In this document: in pieces, positions 1 through 11,124 of the stretch
Layout of the letters: the number at the start of each line of letters is the position of its first letter
Position numbering within the stretch: the stretch's first letter is position 1
Assembly (NCBI RefSeq): GCF_037126465.1
Contig: NC_088207.1
Location: 41,538,143-41,602,142, forward strand
Length of the DNA stretch: 64,000 bases
Source: Ornithodoros turicata
Taxonomy: Eukaryota; Arthropoda; Arachnida; Ixodida; Argasidae
Direction of reading: 5' to 3'
The notes under the pieces: generated by a model
What the model saw: the letters and a program-made list of their open reading frames with translations, nothing else
Database searches by the model: none
What the model was told of the DNA's origin: nothing
Program-made: the position numbers and the translations under genes

Positions 1-1781
1 TCGGATATTTTCGTAACATTTTCGAATGTTTGTGCGCTGGACAAAACTTGCTGCTTTACTTGGGTTGAAGCTTTCGCGGAATCATCTCACTGACCTTGGT
101 GGCTACCCATACTCGAAGTCCAATATTTAATAGTAATTGGGAGTAGATTTACGCGTACTTTTAATGTCGTACCATCGTCAACGTCTTTAGTTCACGCGGC
201 GCTAAGCTTTTCTGTCTTGTTCTGCTTTCCTGGCGGTGTACCAATATATGTACGCTATAAATGAAGAACCCGCTTTTTCTTCCTTTAAACCAACCAACCA
301 ACCACAATAGCGCGCATTGTATGATTCCGAAAAGTCGTCTCCCACCCGGACGTTGTTCTCAGAAGACGTCGTCCGCTGCTCACAGTGGGGGTCTCTTGTT
401 CTTTCTCGAGGTACGCTCCAGCTTGTTTTAGAAGCACACGAGTGTGCTACGGCGAGCGAACAAAAAGACGAGACTAAGGAGGAAACCATCGATAAATCAG
501 GGAAAATCGATAGCAGAGTGGTTCCACATGACCATTCGCGGTTATGTGTCGTGTCGATAGTTCTTCGTACGAACAGCTTATTAATTTGTAGCGATGTCGA
601 CATGTGTACAGTAGTGTTCACGAGTTTATTTCCTCATTGGAAGCATAACATGCAATAAGGGCGAACGATGAAATCAGTTAACCATGAAAAAGACCTCGAG
701 GATCAAATCTAAAAACAACACTAGAGTTCGGCGAAGATTCACGTTTTTACGATGAACTCACCAATCAAAAAACGTGACTGAAACGCGAGACCGAAAGGGC
801 TGCAACGCCACTCTCACCAGGTGCTCCTCTCGTAAACGAACCTTCTCCCCTATTGAGAAGTCATACATTACTGTCACATGACAATTATCGCTTGCTTACT
901 CTCCCAGCGCTGATAAGTTGATAACACTGTGCGTGTCTTGTACATCGCGCACATCGCTAGTCGCATTATGCGTTTCTCCGTAATGAAAAATGTCCCAATG
1001 CTGCGCAGTACGTACACTTTCGTCAACGTTCACTAATTCTTCGTTCAACCAAGCTGTAACGCGCGTGTCTGTGCAAGTCTCTATTGTTGACTCTACGAGA
1101 TGGGTCACCAAAGATTGTGTATTCACCTTCCTAAACTTTCCCTAAGCGTTTAGCCCTTTCGTTATTAACCGTATCTTTCCTATTGCTATCCCGGAGTCAA
1201 CAAATAAGACAAGTTCTAAAAGTTTGCCCCATTGCTATCGTGATACCTAAGTGACGCACAAATATATACACGAACATACGGGGTGTTTCACCTAAACTGA
1301 TAAAAAAATTCTAACTGGCGACGCACTCGCCGGAGGACTGTGGGACTTTCGGGAATTACCTTCTGGAAACTTTTGCCGCCATTTAGGAAGGCTCTGGACA
1401 ACTTTAAATTGAGAGAAAATTATTTTTTTCGATCACACTTTGAAAATTGCCAAGCCAACCTCACTTCTTCTTTTTTTTTCCTTCTTTTTACAGAAATATG
1501 AAGTCCTCAATGCGTAACCGCAGACCCAACAAAAACTATGCGCAGGACAGAAATAGTCGAAAAAAATTAGTAGGTGTGCTGCTTTAGCCACGCCTGCGTT
1601 ATTGTTGCAAAAAAGCGCGCGCGAAAGCGCTCTCATCCTCTAGGTATATCAGACATAACAGCAGTTCATTTATGCATACCCCACACAGTGCCACTCTTTG
1701 AACACGTGTCGACGAATTACGGAACACAGGGGAACTCAACACCAGACGTACTAAAACAGCCAAACGTTCATCAGAAGAAAA
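1..1781. other. intergenic, mostly nothing recognised
   Basis: No host gene or known element is recognised in most of this stretch. A CAAC-type short repeat lies near 288-302. A weak candidate exon (900-1130, minus) is listed separately. Around 1280-1300 the word GGGTGTTTCA followed by CTAAAC resembles the terminal sequence of a short element whose relative ends near 16712 on the opposite strand, so 1280-1460 is probably part of a MITE-like repeat. The open frames overlapping here on both strands show no domain and no repeat protein signature. Confidence 0.4.
900..1130 (-). CDS. weak candidate internal exon, unknown protein
   Basis: An open minus-strand frame of 77 codons lies between an AG at 1131-1132 and a GTAAGC donor beginning at 899. 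Read as an exon it would be phase 2 in and phase 2 out. The translation is mixed and protein-like (for example VTAWLNEELVNVDESVRT) with no low-complexity bias, but I recognise no family. Against it, the sequence before the acceptor is purine rich rather than a pyrimidine tract. It lies downstream of the minus-strand receptor-like first exon (5685-5781), but its phase does not match that exon's phase 1 donor, so it would not be the next exon. It may be a chance open frame. Confidence 0.2.
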
Positions 1782-2025
1782 GGTATAGAAGAGGTATAAC
1801 GAAGGTATAAACCAGGACTAAACTACCATGTTTATACCTCATCACCAACGTCTATACCCCGTTTAAACCATGTGGGAGGTATAAATCGCCCAGGCTATAC
1901 CTTCCACGCCAGTTGAGTGTATAATAAGGTACTTCTCTCTTGCATTTATACCTTCGATATTTTGTATACCTTTAGATATGAACCTGTGGTACCACATTAA
2001 TTTGTGGTGGAGACAGTATACCATA
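1782..2025. repeat. GGTATA/TATACC iterated-motif array, copy 1
   Basis: By eye about ten copies of GGTATA or its complement TATACC occur in roughly 245 bp, in both orientations, often as AGGTATAA or TTTATACCTC. Spacing is irregular, so this is not a simple tandem repeat. A second cluster with the same word lies at 2482-2633. The intervening ~450 bp lacks the word except for isolated partial matches. The two clusters could be the two ends of one element or two insertions. Confidence 0.65.
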
Positions 2026-2481
2026 TCAGCTAAGCAGTAATTTAATTAGGAAACACAGTCGGTAATACAGTTGCATCGTAATTAATAGGGGGAGTGGTTT
2101 ATAGCACCGTGCTATTTGTTCCTGAAGTGACCAAATCTACGCGTCCTCACTCATATACTTGCTCGTCGGGCGAAGGTGCCCCACATTTTGCGAAGCCACG
2201 ATGTGTTACACCAGTATCTGTTGTCCACCAAATCCTTCCACGTTGCTCCTTGCGTGACGAGTAATCTGCACGAGCTCTCCTTTACGTTTTACAACTGCAC
2301 TTTGTGAATATGAGTTTGTGGGTACGTTTGTGTGCGTGCGTGTACGGGTATTTTGCTTTCTGCCTTTCCTTCTCGCGGTAGTTGCTGCGGTAAGAGCTGG
2401 ATCAGGAAAGTGCCACTCTTAAATAGCGCTGAAAAAAATCGAATATTCAAATTTTTCAAGATTACATCCCGGGTTCGAAAA

Positions 2482-2633
2482 TATACCTTCAAGGGGATAT
2501 ATGTTTATACCATGAGGTGCAAATAATATACCTTCAGGGAGGTCTAAAGTTACTATACCTAAGGAGGTATATCGTTTATACCTCAAAAGGTATGCGCCCT
2601 GGGGCAAGCCGTTTATACCCTAAAAGGTATAAA
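2482..2633. repeat. GGTATA/TATACC iterated-motif array, copy 2
   Basis: Eight copies of GGTATA or TATACC occur in about 150 bp, again in both orientations (examples: ATATACCTTC, GTTTATACC, AAAAGGTATAAA). Neighbouring inverted pairs could base pair. This is the same word and style as 1782-2025. No open reading frame or terminal repeat was found. Confidence 0.65.
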
Positions 2634-2797
2634 TTTTGTGGATGGCGCGGTGTGTGGAAGACACCCGCTGCTAACTTTTCGAAAACAGTGTGCATGTGTG
2701 GAAATCCCTGTGGAGAACTAGTAAGGAATCGCGCGTATCAATTGAAATCAAATTATGAAGTGAGTAAGGAGCATTTTTCGAAAACAGAGCAAGGACC

Positions 2798-3082
2798 AGC
2801 GGCATGGCCGAGTGGGTTAAGGCGTCCCGCTCGTTGGTGGTAGCCAAGGTCGTGCTGAAGACTAGTAAGGTTGTGGGTTCGAGTCCTACCACCAGCTGTG
2901 CTGTCTGAGGTTACTTTCCAGACGAATGTCGGCACACTTCCCCCAGAAGTCGGCCCAGGACGCGTACAACCCCCCCCACCTGTCCCCCCACTCCTTCCTG
3001 CTGTCCTCTCTCCATCTGTGCGTATCTGTACGCTGCTCATAACCACAGTTGCTACGCGGCGCTAACACGGAATAAGAAAAAA
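2798..3082 (+). mobile_element. tRNA-derived SINE (Ruka-like), full-length copy
   Basis: The first ~90 bp look like a tRNA of the Ser/Leu type. An A box (TGGCCGAGTGGGTTAAGGCG) and a B box (GGGTTCGAGTCCT) match the internal RNA polymerase III promoter. The body (AGACGAATGTCGGCACA, AGTCGGCCCAGGACGC, a C-rich stretch, CTCTCTCCATCTGT) and the end (GCGGCGCTAACACGG followed by an A-rich tail) recur at 22098-22446, 26251-26480 and 27744-27892. A family of this kind, Ruka, is described from ixodid ticks; assigning this copy to Ruka is inference from remembered features. It is a SINE rather than a tRNA gene because the anticodon arm is not intact and the tail is A rich. Confidence 0.8.
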
Positions 3083-3584
3083 GCGGAGCAGGGCTCTCGT
3101 CTTTATTAGACGTTTCCCTACTTTTTCTTTTTTCTCTACTAGACCTGGAATAGCTCACATCTCAATTTTTTTTCTCCTACCATCATTATCGTCATCATCA
3201 AAGCAGACGGCTACATCGATCCATGGGACTACTTTCCGATTCTCACTGCACCTTTGGGACTACTCCACTGCACCTAAGTGGAGCTCAACAAGGCAGTCAC
3301 GTTGACATATCTTTATGCTCTTTCGGCACGCGAGTCAGTAATTGCATTACGCCTGACATACTTTAACGCGGTTGAAGTGTACTTATCTTCGTATCGCTGC
3401 CACCATCGACTGCATCCTTTACACTACTCTGTTGTGTTCATGATTAATATTGCGGGAACGTTTACAAAATAAAAAGGTAGACAATTTCTTTCCTGCATTA
3501 TATTCCGCTAAGACGAAGTTGTACATTTTTGTACCGCTTCGTACAAAAGGACGACGAATCGCCGAAGAACAGACACCGACCCTC
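3083..3584. other. intergenic, nothing recognised
   Basis: No gene or known repeat is seen. The sequence is moderately A+T rich with short pyrimidine runs near 3120-3180. Confidence 0.4.
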
Positions 3585-3775
3585 TTGACCTCAAGAAGGT
3601 ACTGGCCAGCAGCACATCGACATGTTTCACACCCTGTGATCTCCTTCCTTATGACTCTTGTAGAGCAAACATCCTTTTAGCCACCTCGCTATCATAAGCA
3701 CACTGGAGTAGCCGTCCAATGTAGAGTTGGGTCAGCAACTCCATATTTTTCTTTTTTTTATATACCAACCAGCCA
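3585..3775 (+). repeat. LINE-like 3' end, paired with 27005-27225
   Basis: This segment matches 27005-27225 over nearly its whole length: shared words include ACTGGCCAGCAGCA, ATGTTTCACAC, CCTCGCTA, CCATAAGC, GAGTAGCCG and GTCCAATGTAGAGTT, followed by a T-rich end and CCAACCAACC-type runs. GAGTAGCCGGC also occurs just downstream of the LINE C-terminal coding piece at 14590-15130. I therefore infer that these are 5'-truncated 3' untranslated ends of one LINE group. Confidence 0.55.
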
Positions 3776-4334
3776 ACCAGCAGACATCTGGATCGCGTGC
3801 AGATATGCAACAAACGTGAGAGAGAGATAAGAAAGAAAAGAACGTGATATGCAGTTATTTTTGCTGTTCAATCCGCCCTAGTGGAACCTCGATGACCTGA
3901 CCGGAGGAGCACCAGCACTCTTAAAAGGTGGACCCTTACAGATGGATACCCTTGCATGCAGACCATTTGTACAACGAAATTCCCGTAATGCGTTTCTGCG
4001 TGTAAACATCCCGGTGCCTACGAGTGCATCCATCGTCCATGACCTTCTGGTCACTTGGCTCCCTTTCTCGTGGTCTCAGCACTTCCACTCAAACAAACTG
4101 CGTGGCTGAACAAAACCCAGCACCGTGACACCACCATGCTATGTTGCGAGGCACTACTCATTGGCACTGAAGGTACTCAGGCGCTTGTTGTCATCGTTCT
4201 TTGCTTGTTCTTTGCTCTTCGTAACGCTTTGCGTGTTCACCTTGGATCCCGGCCGAGGGCGCCAGTGTCTTGGTGGCAGTAGGGTGCATGAATACTACCT
4301 CCCTCTATGCAGAGAGAGGTAGTATTGAGGCATC

Positions 4335-4452
4335 CTATGTGACAGGGCACAAGTCGCTTAGATGCGCAGTCTTCCGCCAGGGACGCTAAATACACTGTGC
4401 TGAGATTTCAGCGCACGTTAAAGAACCTTCGGGAGGACAAAATTAATCCACA
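4335..4452 (+). mobile_element. core-type SINE fragment
   Basis: The segment carries the body of the SINE at 50600-50885 (minus): AAGTCGC, TCTTCCGCCAGGGACGCTAAAT, GCGCACGTTAAAGAACC and ATTAATCCACAG line up with the complement there. The tRNA head is missing. This is a truncated, older copy. Confidence 0.65.
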
Positions 4453-5684
4453 GACAGTCTATTAGCAACCCTTTGTTGTCGTTCGACAAACAGAGTTTAA
4501 ACAGCGCCTGACAATCTTCAATTCGCTCCCTGCCTTCATTCACCCTCCTCTGTTTATTTCTTCCTTCATTCTTCACGGCTTGATTTACCCACGCTTTCGT
4601 GCATGCTAACTTACGAAAGCCTCATGGTATACCCAAGCACACTTCCTGCGTATTTTTCTTTCACGCCCGAACGAGAAACGTATCTTACCGTAAATAAACG
4701 CACGTACGGGAAGCTATCGTCGTCGAGCACCTCTTCCGAACAATGTGATGGGACAGAAGGCCGCAGAACTCTGTAGAAAGTTGCAGAACTCTTCTGATAA
4801 CGATTCGTGCACTTCATAAGGGACTTTAAATGTTGAGGCACGATTTTGAATCGGAGATAACATATGAACAGGCTGGCGTGTGTTTGCATGTGTTAAATTC
4901 ACAACCAGGTTTGTTAAACTTTCATATGCGCATCACTTCTACATATTTCAGACTAGCATATAGGAACGACGTACTTCAGCTGCGTCATACGCAGGTGTTT
5001 TACTTGTACCTCAGTACCGAAGCTTTTGAAGGGAAAAGCTTTGCCTGTCATCTTGATTGAATGCTAAATAAATGAAGAAGTCTTATCTTAAACAAGTGAT
5101 TTACCATGCTGTAAAACTGTTCATCAAAATTTTAGTGGTACACTTCCGTCAGAGTTATGCAAATCTATCATTTATGTGATAAAGATTATTATGGACTGAA
5201 ACATAAGTTCGATTCACAAAAGCAGGAAAGATACAAAAATCGATTCGATCTCAACCGGGGAATTATTTCGGCATTCTTTAAAAATTATTGCTTGTTTTTG
5301 CTAGAAAATTTGCAGGAATATATCATGTAGTCGGTGCTGTTACTGGAATCACGCTTTTCTCACCCTTGTCGAAGAACATATGGCAGCAAGTCTACAACAC
5401 CGCGTTGGCATAATTTGATCAACACGAACCTAACTTATGCAATCAAAAGGTTTGAGAGTACGGTTATAGGCTATGGTGGATGGCAATCGCCATGATAAGT
5501 TTCTGATTTTCCATTTTACATAGAGAAACGTACTAAACTAGGCCAACCAAAAATATTGCAGGCTAACGCGCAATATACCCGGAATTGGAGAATCTCCGAA
5601 CACCCTGTGCTTCTCACACCCCGAACATCACAGTAATCCCGACCATGATAATATCAGATGCGACTAAACCGAAGCACCACTTAC
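4453..5684. other. intergenic; would be first-intron sequence of the minus-strand receptor-like gene
   Basis: No repeat family or exon is recognised. If the exon at 5685-5781 is real, this stretch is the beginning of its first intron. A+T content is high between 5040 and 5560. Confidence 0.35.
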
Positions 5685-5781
5685 CTATGTAAACAGTTTC
5701 CGGCAGCCTAGCCACAGTCACGTTGAACAGCGATACAGCTAATACGAATCCAAAAAGCGCGGGTGCATGCAGCGGAACCAT
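5685..5781 (-). CDS. candidate first coding exon of an ionotropic glutamate receptor (AMPA/kainate type)
   Basis: On the minus strand an ATG at 5781 opens 32 codons that end at a consensus donor, ATAG/GTAAGTGG, after the first base of a Gly codon (phase 1). The peptide has a short polar start, a hydrophobic core (ALFGFVLAVSLF), a plausible cleavage site after V-T-V-A, and then RLPETVYIG. In AMPA and kainate receptors the first exon typically encodes the signal peptide and a short (L/I)-P-x-x-(I/V)-x-(I/V)-G stretch that begins the extracellular amino-terminal domain. That family knowledge is the basis for the name. A second exon with the same layout and phase lies at 36227-36401 on the plus strand. 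An in-frame ATG at 5817 would add 12 residues, but the start at 5781 gives a better signal peptide. No second exon is seen in the 5.6 kb downstream. It could belong to another secreted or receptor protein. Confidence 0.45.
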
Positions 5782-6340
5782 GATTACTTCAAGCCTTCGT
5801 GTAGAGCCTTCTAGCAATGCGTTTCTCCAACTTCATTAGCCCCGTTGCATAGTCCTCCGGGATTTGATGCTGAAAGGACATCCGCCGCTCATCATTTTCA
5901 TGCGAGACTCGCTTGAAAGGAGAGGCAACCAGCTTGAGTCAACAATATTCTCTCGGATCCTGGGGGTCTTTCCGACGGTGCATTGCTTTCAAACTCGCCC
6001 GAAGAACGCGGCCGCAAAGCTCGTGGCTTGGGCTGTCGAGAGTGCGAAGTTATTTTGAGCAGCGCCTATTCGGACCCCCTACAATTCTGACGAACCCGGG
6101 TTCCGAGCATTTCTATTCTCCCGTCTGCTTCGGTGTATAGGAGATGACGCTGCAGGTCACATCGAGCCCCATGAGAGCGAATAAGTAACCCCGTTCTTTT
6201 TTTTTCTCCCTCCCGTTGAGGAATGATCCTGCAAATTGCGTTATGCAGGTGGCGCCTTAGTGAATCAGAAATGTTTAGTTTGAAGCTTATGTAGTGTTAT
6301 TCTCATTTCGACGCATATGTTCCCGGCAAAGTGTTACATC
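5782..6340. other. upstream region of the receptor-like exon
   Basis: This is the likely 5' flank or 5' UTR of the minus-strand exon if that exon is real. I see no clear TATA box or initiator and no known repeat. A T-rich run lies at 6197-6208. Confidence 0.3.
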
Positions 6341-6790
6341 CGGCATTCCATAGAATGCCTAGGCATTTTGTAAAAGGCCGCACATCATAATCCCATTTAT
6401 GTGTGTGTGTGTGTGTGTTGTTGTAAAATGCCCGAAATCGGTCGGCAAAGTACGAAATTAAATGCATTTCATACATTGTTCAGAATATTTTATTAACATA
6501 ACACTAACTAATAACACAATAACTGATAACCTAATAACACAAGTAACTGCACACATTACACTTTGCTTTTCAGTAACACTATAACAACGTTATGTGGCGA
6601 GCATTGCGCTTGTCCAATCCTACAGTTTGCAAGACAAACAACGTAAACGATCTACGTGCAAACCATCGTTACAAGTATGTCAAACTGCTAAATATGTACA
6701 ATCTATACCATTCGTATGTACACATATCAGGCAAAATTCGACATTCTGGGCATTCTATAGAATGCGTACGCCGTGGCAGGCAAAGTACAA
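6340..6790. repeat. GCATTCTATAGAATGC palindrome-bearing repeat pieces
   Basis: The self-complementary word CATTC(C/T)ATAGAATGC occurs at 6346-6360 and 6749-6764, with ATGCCTAGGCAT at 6354-6367 and flanking ends GGCAAAGTACAAA or GGCAAAGTACGAAA. Related pieces recur at 7663-7680 and 7833-7850. A (GT)n run lies at 6402-6418. The pieces look like fragments of one dispersed element, but no terminal repeats are resolved. Confidence 0.45.
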
Positions 6791-6884
6791 AAATGTTTGT
6801 TTTCGTCGTGGCGCCACCGTGTAGTGTACGTGTTTACGTCAAGAGAAAATGGAGACCAAAAATAACAGTCAGTCACGGCGGATG

Positions 6885-7145
6885 ACAACAACAACAACAA
6901 TACATGATGACGATGAGATGGGGCGTTTTACCGCGGTGGTGCGGTACCCTACCCCATTGCATGTGGAACATTATGTGAAGATGATGAAGGAAGGATGAAA
7001 ATACAAGAAAGAACTAAAGCGTCTGGAGCAATCCATTGGACGACAGGAAGTCCATGAACAGGCGAAGAACCCGACGATGGAGCACAGGATCTTCATAGGG
7101 GCCAATGAGTGCAGCTAAATTGAGCGGCCTCAATCGGCGGATGAA
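6885..7145 (-). mobile_element. LINE C-terminal coding end and 3' end
   Basis: Reading leftward, an open frame ends at a stop at 7014-7016 with a tail containing L-I-G-P-Y-E-D-P and L-F-M-D-F-L-S-S-N-G-L. This resembles the last residues of RNase H-bearing LINE proteins (…LGP…, …FL…TGL). The 3' sequence passes through a short segment similar to GGGGAGGTTTTCCAC pieces at 14080 and 16425 and ends in a (GTT)n tail (6887-6901 on the plus strand as ACAACAACAACAA). It is 5' truncated and non-functional. Confidence 0.55.
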
Positions 7146-8264
7146 CAATCAACTTGGACCCATTCTGGTCGTGTGTTTATGGAAAACAAGTAATAATAAT
7201 AAAATAAAAAACAAGTGTTTACTGCTGAGAACAACATTTTTCACAGTTTGCCGGAAGTGGCTTTGGAAATGAACAGAATGCCTATGCAGAGTGTGAAAGG
7301 CGTTTACCGGGGCCTGTTCAGAGCTGTGAGATGGAGACACCCTTTTAGGATTCTTTGTGCATGATCTTGGGATAATTGTGAATAGTGGATAAGTGTGAAT
7401 AGTGGACTTCTAGTGAACATGTGAATAGTGGACTTCTGAATAGCAAACATGTGCATAGTGAATAGCAAACTTGCAAGTTGAGCACATGAGAAGTATATTT
7501 GGGTGGGCGGGTGAGAATTTATGTTAGGAGTAGCAGAACAAGTCGGGAGACGAGTTTAATTTCTCCTCTTTTTCTTTCCTTACAAACAAACAAACAGACG
7601 TTTGTCGGGAAGCTAGATTTCATAATTTGCCAAAAAGAGCTGTACAGATTGTACAGATTGTACAGAATGTCTAGGCATTTCATATATTTTAAGAAACAAT
7701 CTTCCCGGGAACGGCATCGCAAGCGACATTGCCCCGACGACCGTTTTATAGGCCGCACATTCAAAGACACGGCCCACCCGGGGGGCGGACCACGTTATCA
7801 AGGGGCCTTCTCTAATATATGAAGGGCCGGCCTGTAGATTCTATAGGTTGCCTGGAATTCATACTTCGCCGGTAACACATACACTCTTAAAATTGAATTT
7901 CACCACGTGACAACAACATTTCGTGAATGCTAACCGTTGCGCAGAATGATATAGGGTTATCACCACTGATTTATGGGAAGCGATGAGCGTAGCCTTTTTC
8001 TGACGATTAACACAACTGCATGAGTGTCACAAAAAGGAGTGCGCCTTCCGTGTGCATTAGATCAAAGCGGAGGACGATGTCATTCGGGAGGATTGTTGGC
8101 TAGGAGCGAATCATACGGTGATGTTTTATGAGTGTACAGTTATTGCAATATTTGCAGTAAAGGGTAGCATGAGCATTCACGTTTAGGGTATAAAAAATAA
8201 AGTAATATTGTGTACGTTCTCAAGGGAACGGATCTGTATGATATGATGTCGCCTTAGGATCATG
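7146..8264. other. intergenic with scattered repeat fragments
   Basis: No gene is recognised. The stretch holds iterated short direct repeats (GAATAGTGGA, GAATAGCAAAC) at 7378-7475, a short TGTACAGAT tandem at 7640-7664, and fragments of the ATAGAATGC-type repeat near 7663 and 7833. Confidence 0.4.
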
Positions 8265-8425
8265 CACCACTCAAGCAGCACACCAATATTAGTCCAATAT
8301 TGGAAACCAATATGATATTGGCCCAATATGGTAATTGCAACCTGACCCCATATTGAACCAATATTGGAAACCGATATTGGCCAGCCAGTTTTGCCAATGC
8401 CCTGCACTGTATATTAACCTAATTT
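8265..8425 (+). repeat. CCAATATTGG element, copy A
   Basis: The segment starts at a CAAGCAGCAC box (8272-8281) followed by many copies of the self-complementary word CCAATATTGG and one-base variants. It ends with TTGCCAATGCC. The order box, array, TTGCAACC, array, TTTTGCC matches copy C at 39528-39665, so both descend from one element of about 130-140 bp. Confidence 0.7.
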
Positions 8426-8937
8426 GGCCAGCCTAGTATTTTCATCTTTAGGGGCAGTTCTGACAGGCTTCATAGATATAGGTCACTGAAATGATTGATA
8501 TATGTCATGTTACATGTGATTGTTGGCAATACGTTCCCAAACAACACAATGACGTCCAGAGGACGTACTACGGATGTAGGCGCTTAAATTCAATGTTATG
8601 TTTTTAGCGAACATCACATAAATGGGATGATGGACCAAAAGCTCACTTATAGAAAGGCAGTGGCATTTCCTTTCTAAGAAAAAACCGATATTCTACATTG
8701 CTTGTCGTACGAGCTTCCGCAAATTCGAGAGTCCTGTTCGCCTCTGAGTTAAAATGAACGGTGAGGGGTCTAAGTTTAGTTTGATTACATACGCAAAAAC
8801 CATTGAAGTGAAGAATTGCTTCGGCATCAGAATAACTCAGCATCAAGATAACGTCTGTGTTTCTTACTGTTTTTGGTTTGAGTCATGAAGTACATCCATC
8901 GAAAATTCTGCTTTAATTTTTTTGGTTTCCAATTATT

Positions 8938-9174
8938 CAGCAATGACCATTATTCCCAATACATAGCCAATATTGGAATACTCTTGGGAATGCTTGGCCA
9001 GTATGGCCCAGTATTTAGTCAATATTAGTAAAACGTTGGGCATACTGGGCATTTATACCAAATAACCAGCCAATATTGGGTAAATCTTGGAAATGCAGGA
9101 CCAATATTGGACCAGTTTTGCCGACTTCTAGCCAATATTGGACCAAGAATCTGAGCTGCTTGGCTGGGAACGCT
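8938..9174 (-). repeat. CCAATATTGG element, copy B
   Basis: At least eight CCAATATTGG-type words occur in about 235 bp. The right edge is GAGCTGCTTGG (9160-9170), the complement of the CAAGCAGC box that begins copies A and C, so this copy is inverted. It is longer and more degenerate than A, C or E. Confidence 0.65.
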
Positions 9175-10085
9175 GCATAATTTACTGCATGAAGGACTTT
9201 TAACTATATTAACTATACTCCGGAACGCAGTCCCCACATTCACAGTGAGGCATACGAGAAGATGGTGGACGCAAGGCAGCCGATACACATGTTTTGTTGA
9301 CGCGAATATTTTACCTGTTTGATTCATAAGCATGCCAATGTGCTCCAAGTGCGTCATCTCCAACGAATGTTTTCACAACGTCATCAGCGTACAGGCGGCA
9401 GTTTGAAGCATGCGTGCGGGCGCACTACAGAGGCGTCATGCCACCCGCCATAGCCAATCACAGGGGTCTTTAGATTTGTGGGCCGAGTTGCCCTGTTGGT
9501 TTTAACTTGTCCGGAAGTACGGTTTCCTGTGACTTTCCGTCTCTCACTTGTTTAAAACTGCTCAGGCTTTGTGTCCCCCATTTTTACAGCGGTAGCTGTT
9601 AACGGGAAGGTCTCGGGATATCGCCGTGGCTGTATCACAAGACCCTCGGAGTCGGTTTCGCTGATGCTAAACAGGTTAAAAAAATATAAAGCTAGTAAAA
9701 ACAGCCTTGACATACTCACAGATGGGTACGTTGTCCCGGAAAGTGTCCCGATTTTTCAGCGTTTCCTGTCCCGCTTTTGTCGCGATTTTAGTAATATTTG
9801 TGTCCTGCTAATCCCAGCTCTACACATCACCGCTCACTTCACAGATCATAAGGCAGTACTTGTCACTCTAAAGTAGTTGTGCGTGTACCAGCAATAAAAG
9901 TGTCGACATCGACACACAACAGCTACCGCTGAAATTAGCGTTACGCAACCGTAACCATCCTGTAATTTTTTCATTGTGCGTAGAAACTGGTTCCCCTTTC
10001 ACGTAGTCCAGTTTTCTTATATACGACGTTCCCAGTGTAGTGCGTGATATCTTAGACACTTATTGTGCAGAGCTCGCTACTGGAA
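9175..10085. other. intergenic, one GTCCCG-rich patch
   Basis: No gene is recognised. Between about 9735 and 9835 the words GTCCCG, GTGTCC and CTGTCCCGC recur and the patch ends in CCCAGCTCTA. This is similar in style to other iterated-motif elements here, some of which end in CCATCTCTGG. No terminal repeat pair could be fixed. Confidence 0.35.
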
Positions 10086-10094
10086 ATATACCTA

Positions 10095-10430
10095 GTGAAA
10101 ATAATAATAATATATATATATATATATATAAAAGCGAGAGTTCATTCTCTGTCATTTTGTCTCTCTGAGGGCCTTTGTAGCAAAACCTTGTAATCCAATG
10201 GCTACCGGCCTTTAACTAATTATCAGGCCCCACTGCTGGGAGAAGCAGGGCGCATAAATCACGCTGCAGAAAACGGGTTCAGTCGATGTCGTAACCAGGT
10301 TAGGCTGCGCTCGATAATGCAGGAGGGAACGAAAAAGTTAATCCTTGCTTCGTTATCGAAAATGATGGAAACCTTGCAGATGACCTTCAAAGGTGATCAC
10401 TAATGGGCGCTTGAAAGGCTTTATATGTTA

Positions 10431-10462
<32 letters not shown>

Positions 10463-10493
10463 ATATAATCATTATTAATAATCATAATAATGT

Positions 10494-10529
<36 letters not shown>

Positions 10530-10740
10530 TTTGTAAACATATATATGTATATGTGTGTGTTAAATTGCCCATTAAATAAATTAGTTTTTGTTAACGTTCC
10601 TGTAATCTGTAGTCCAAGTCTTATTATTTCACTTTTATTCAACTTCGTAGCCGTCTGATATATTAATCTATTTGTTCTATATATATATATATATATATAT
10701 ATATGCTTCCAATAATTAATGTCGGCTTCATCAGGTCGGC

Positions 10741-10772
<32 letters not shown>

Positions 10773-10860
10773 GGGGGGGGGGAAAGTCGTGTCCTCTGGT
10801 GCTGTCGCATCGTTCAATGAGTATCTATATATATATATATATATATGTTAATGTTAATGC
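10095..10860 (-). mobile_element. (TA)n-flanked Penelope-like fragment cluster
   Basis: A segment at 10558-10675 matches 62265-62345 and 62480-62600 (minus) and the complement of 61685-61805: shared words are GTTAAATT-CCCATTAAATA, AGTTTTTGTTAAC, TCCTGTAATCTGT, GTCTTATTATTTCACTTTTATTCAAC and GCCGTCTGATATATTAA. Every copy is bordered by long (TA)n. A second shared piece, CTCTGGTGCTGTCGCATCGTTC (10793-10814), recurs at 62655-62676 in the opposite orientation. Assignment to Penelope-like elements is inference from a hammerhead-like motif in the related copy at 61843-61874. Confidence 0.5.
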
Positions 10861-11124
10861 GATTTGATCATGCCATTCATATCCCTTGAGACTTTGTACC
10901 TTTACTTTTCTTTCTTTTTTTTTACATTCACACAGCCTCTTTTAGCCCTTGCTGCATTACTGCTTTACGGAAATGTGTACGTGAGATTACAAGCTTGGTC
11001 AGCGCGTGCAAGGCGATATACGTCCAGCCGCGCTCGAATACCATATGTAGAAGGCCTTCCCTCCCTTCAAATGCAGCTGCTTCATTCTGCGTCCCTTATG
11101 TTACCGGGGTCGTTTTATCTCTAG

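Noticed and set aside
2798..2895. A tRNA-Ser or tRNA-Leu gene
   Set aside because: A and B boxes are good, but the middle does not give a proper anticodon arm and the sequence continues into a SINE body with an A-rich tail that recurs elsewhere.
8265..9174. CRISPR-like array
   Set aside because: Words are short, variable and in both orientations, with no constant-length spacers, and the DNA is eukaryotic.
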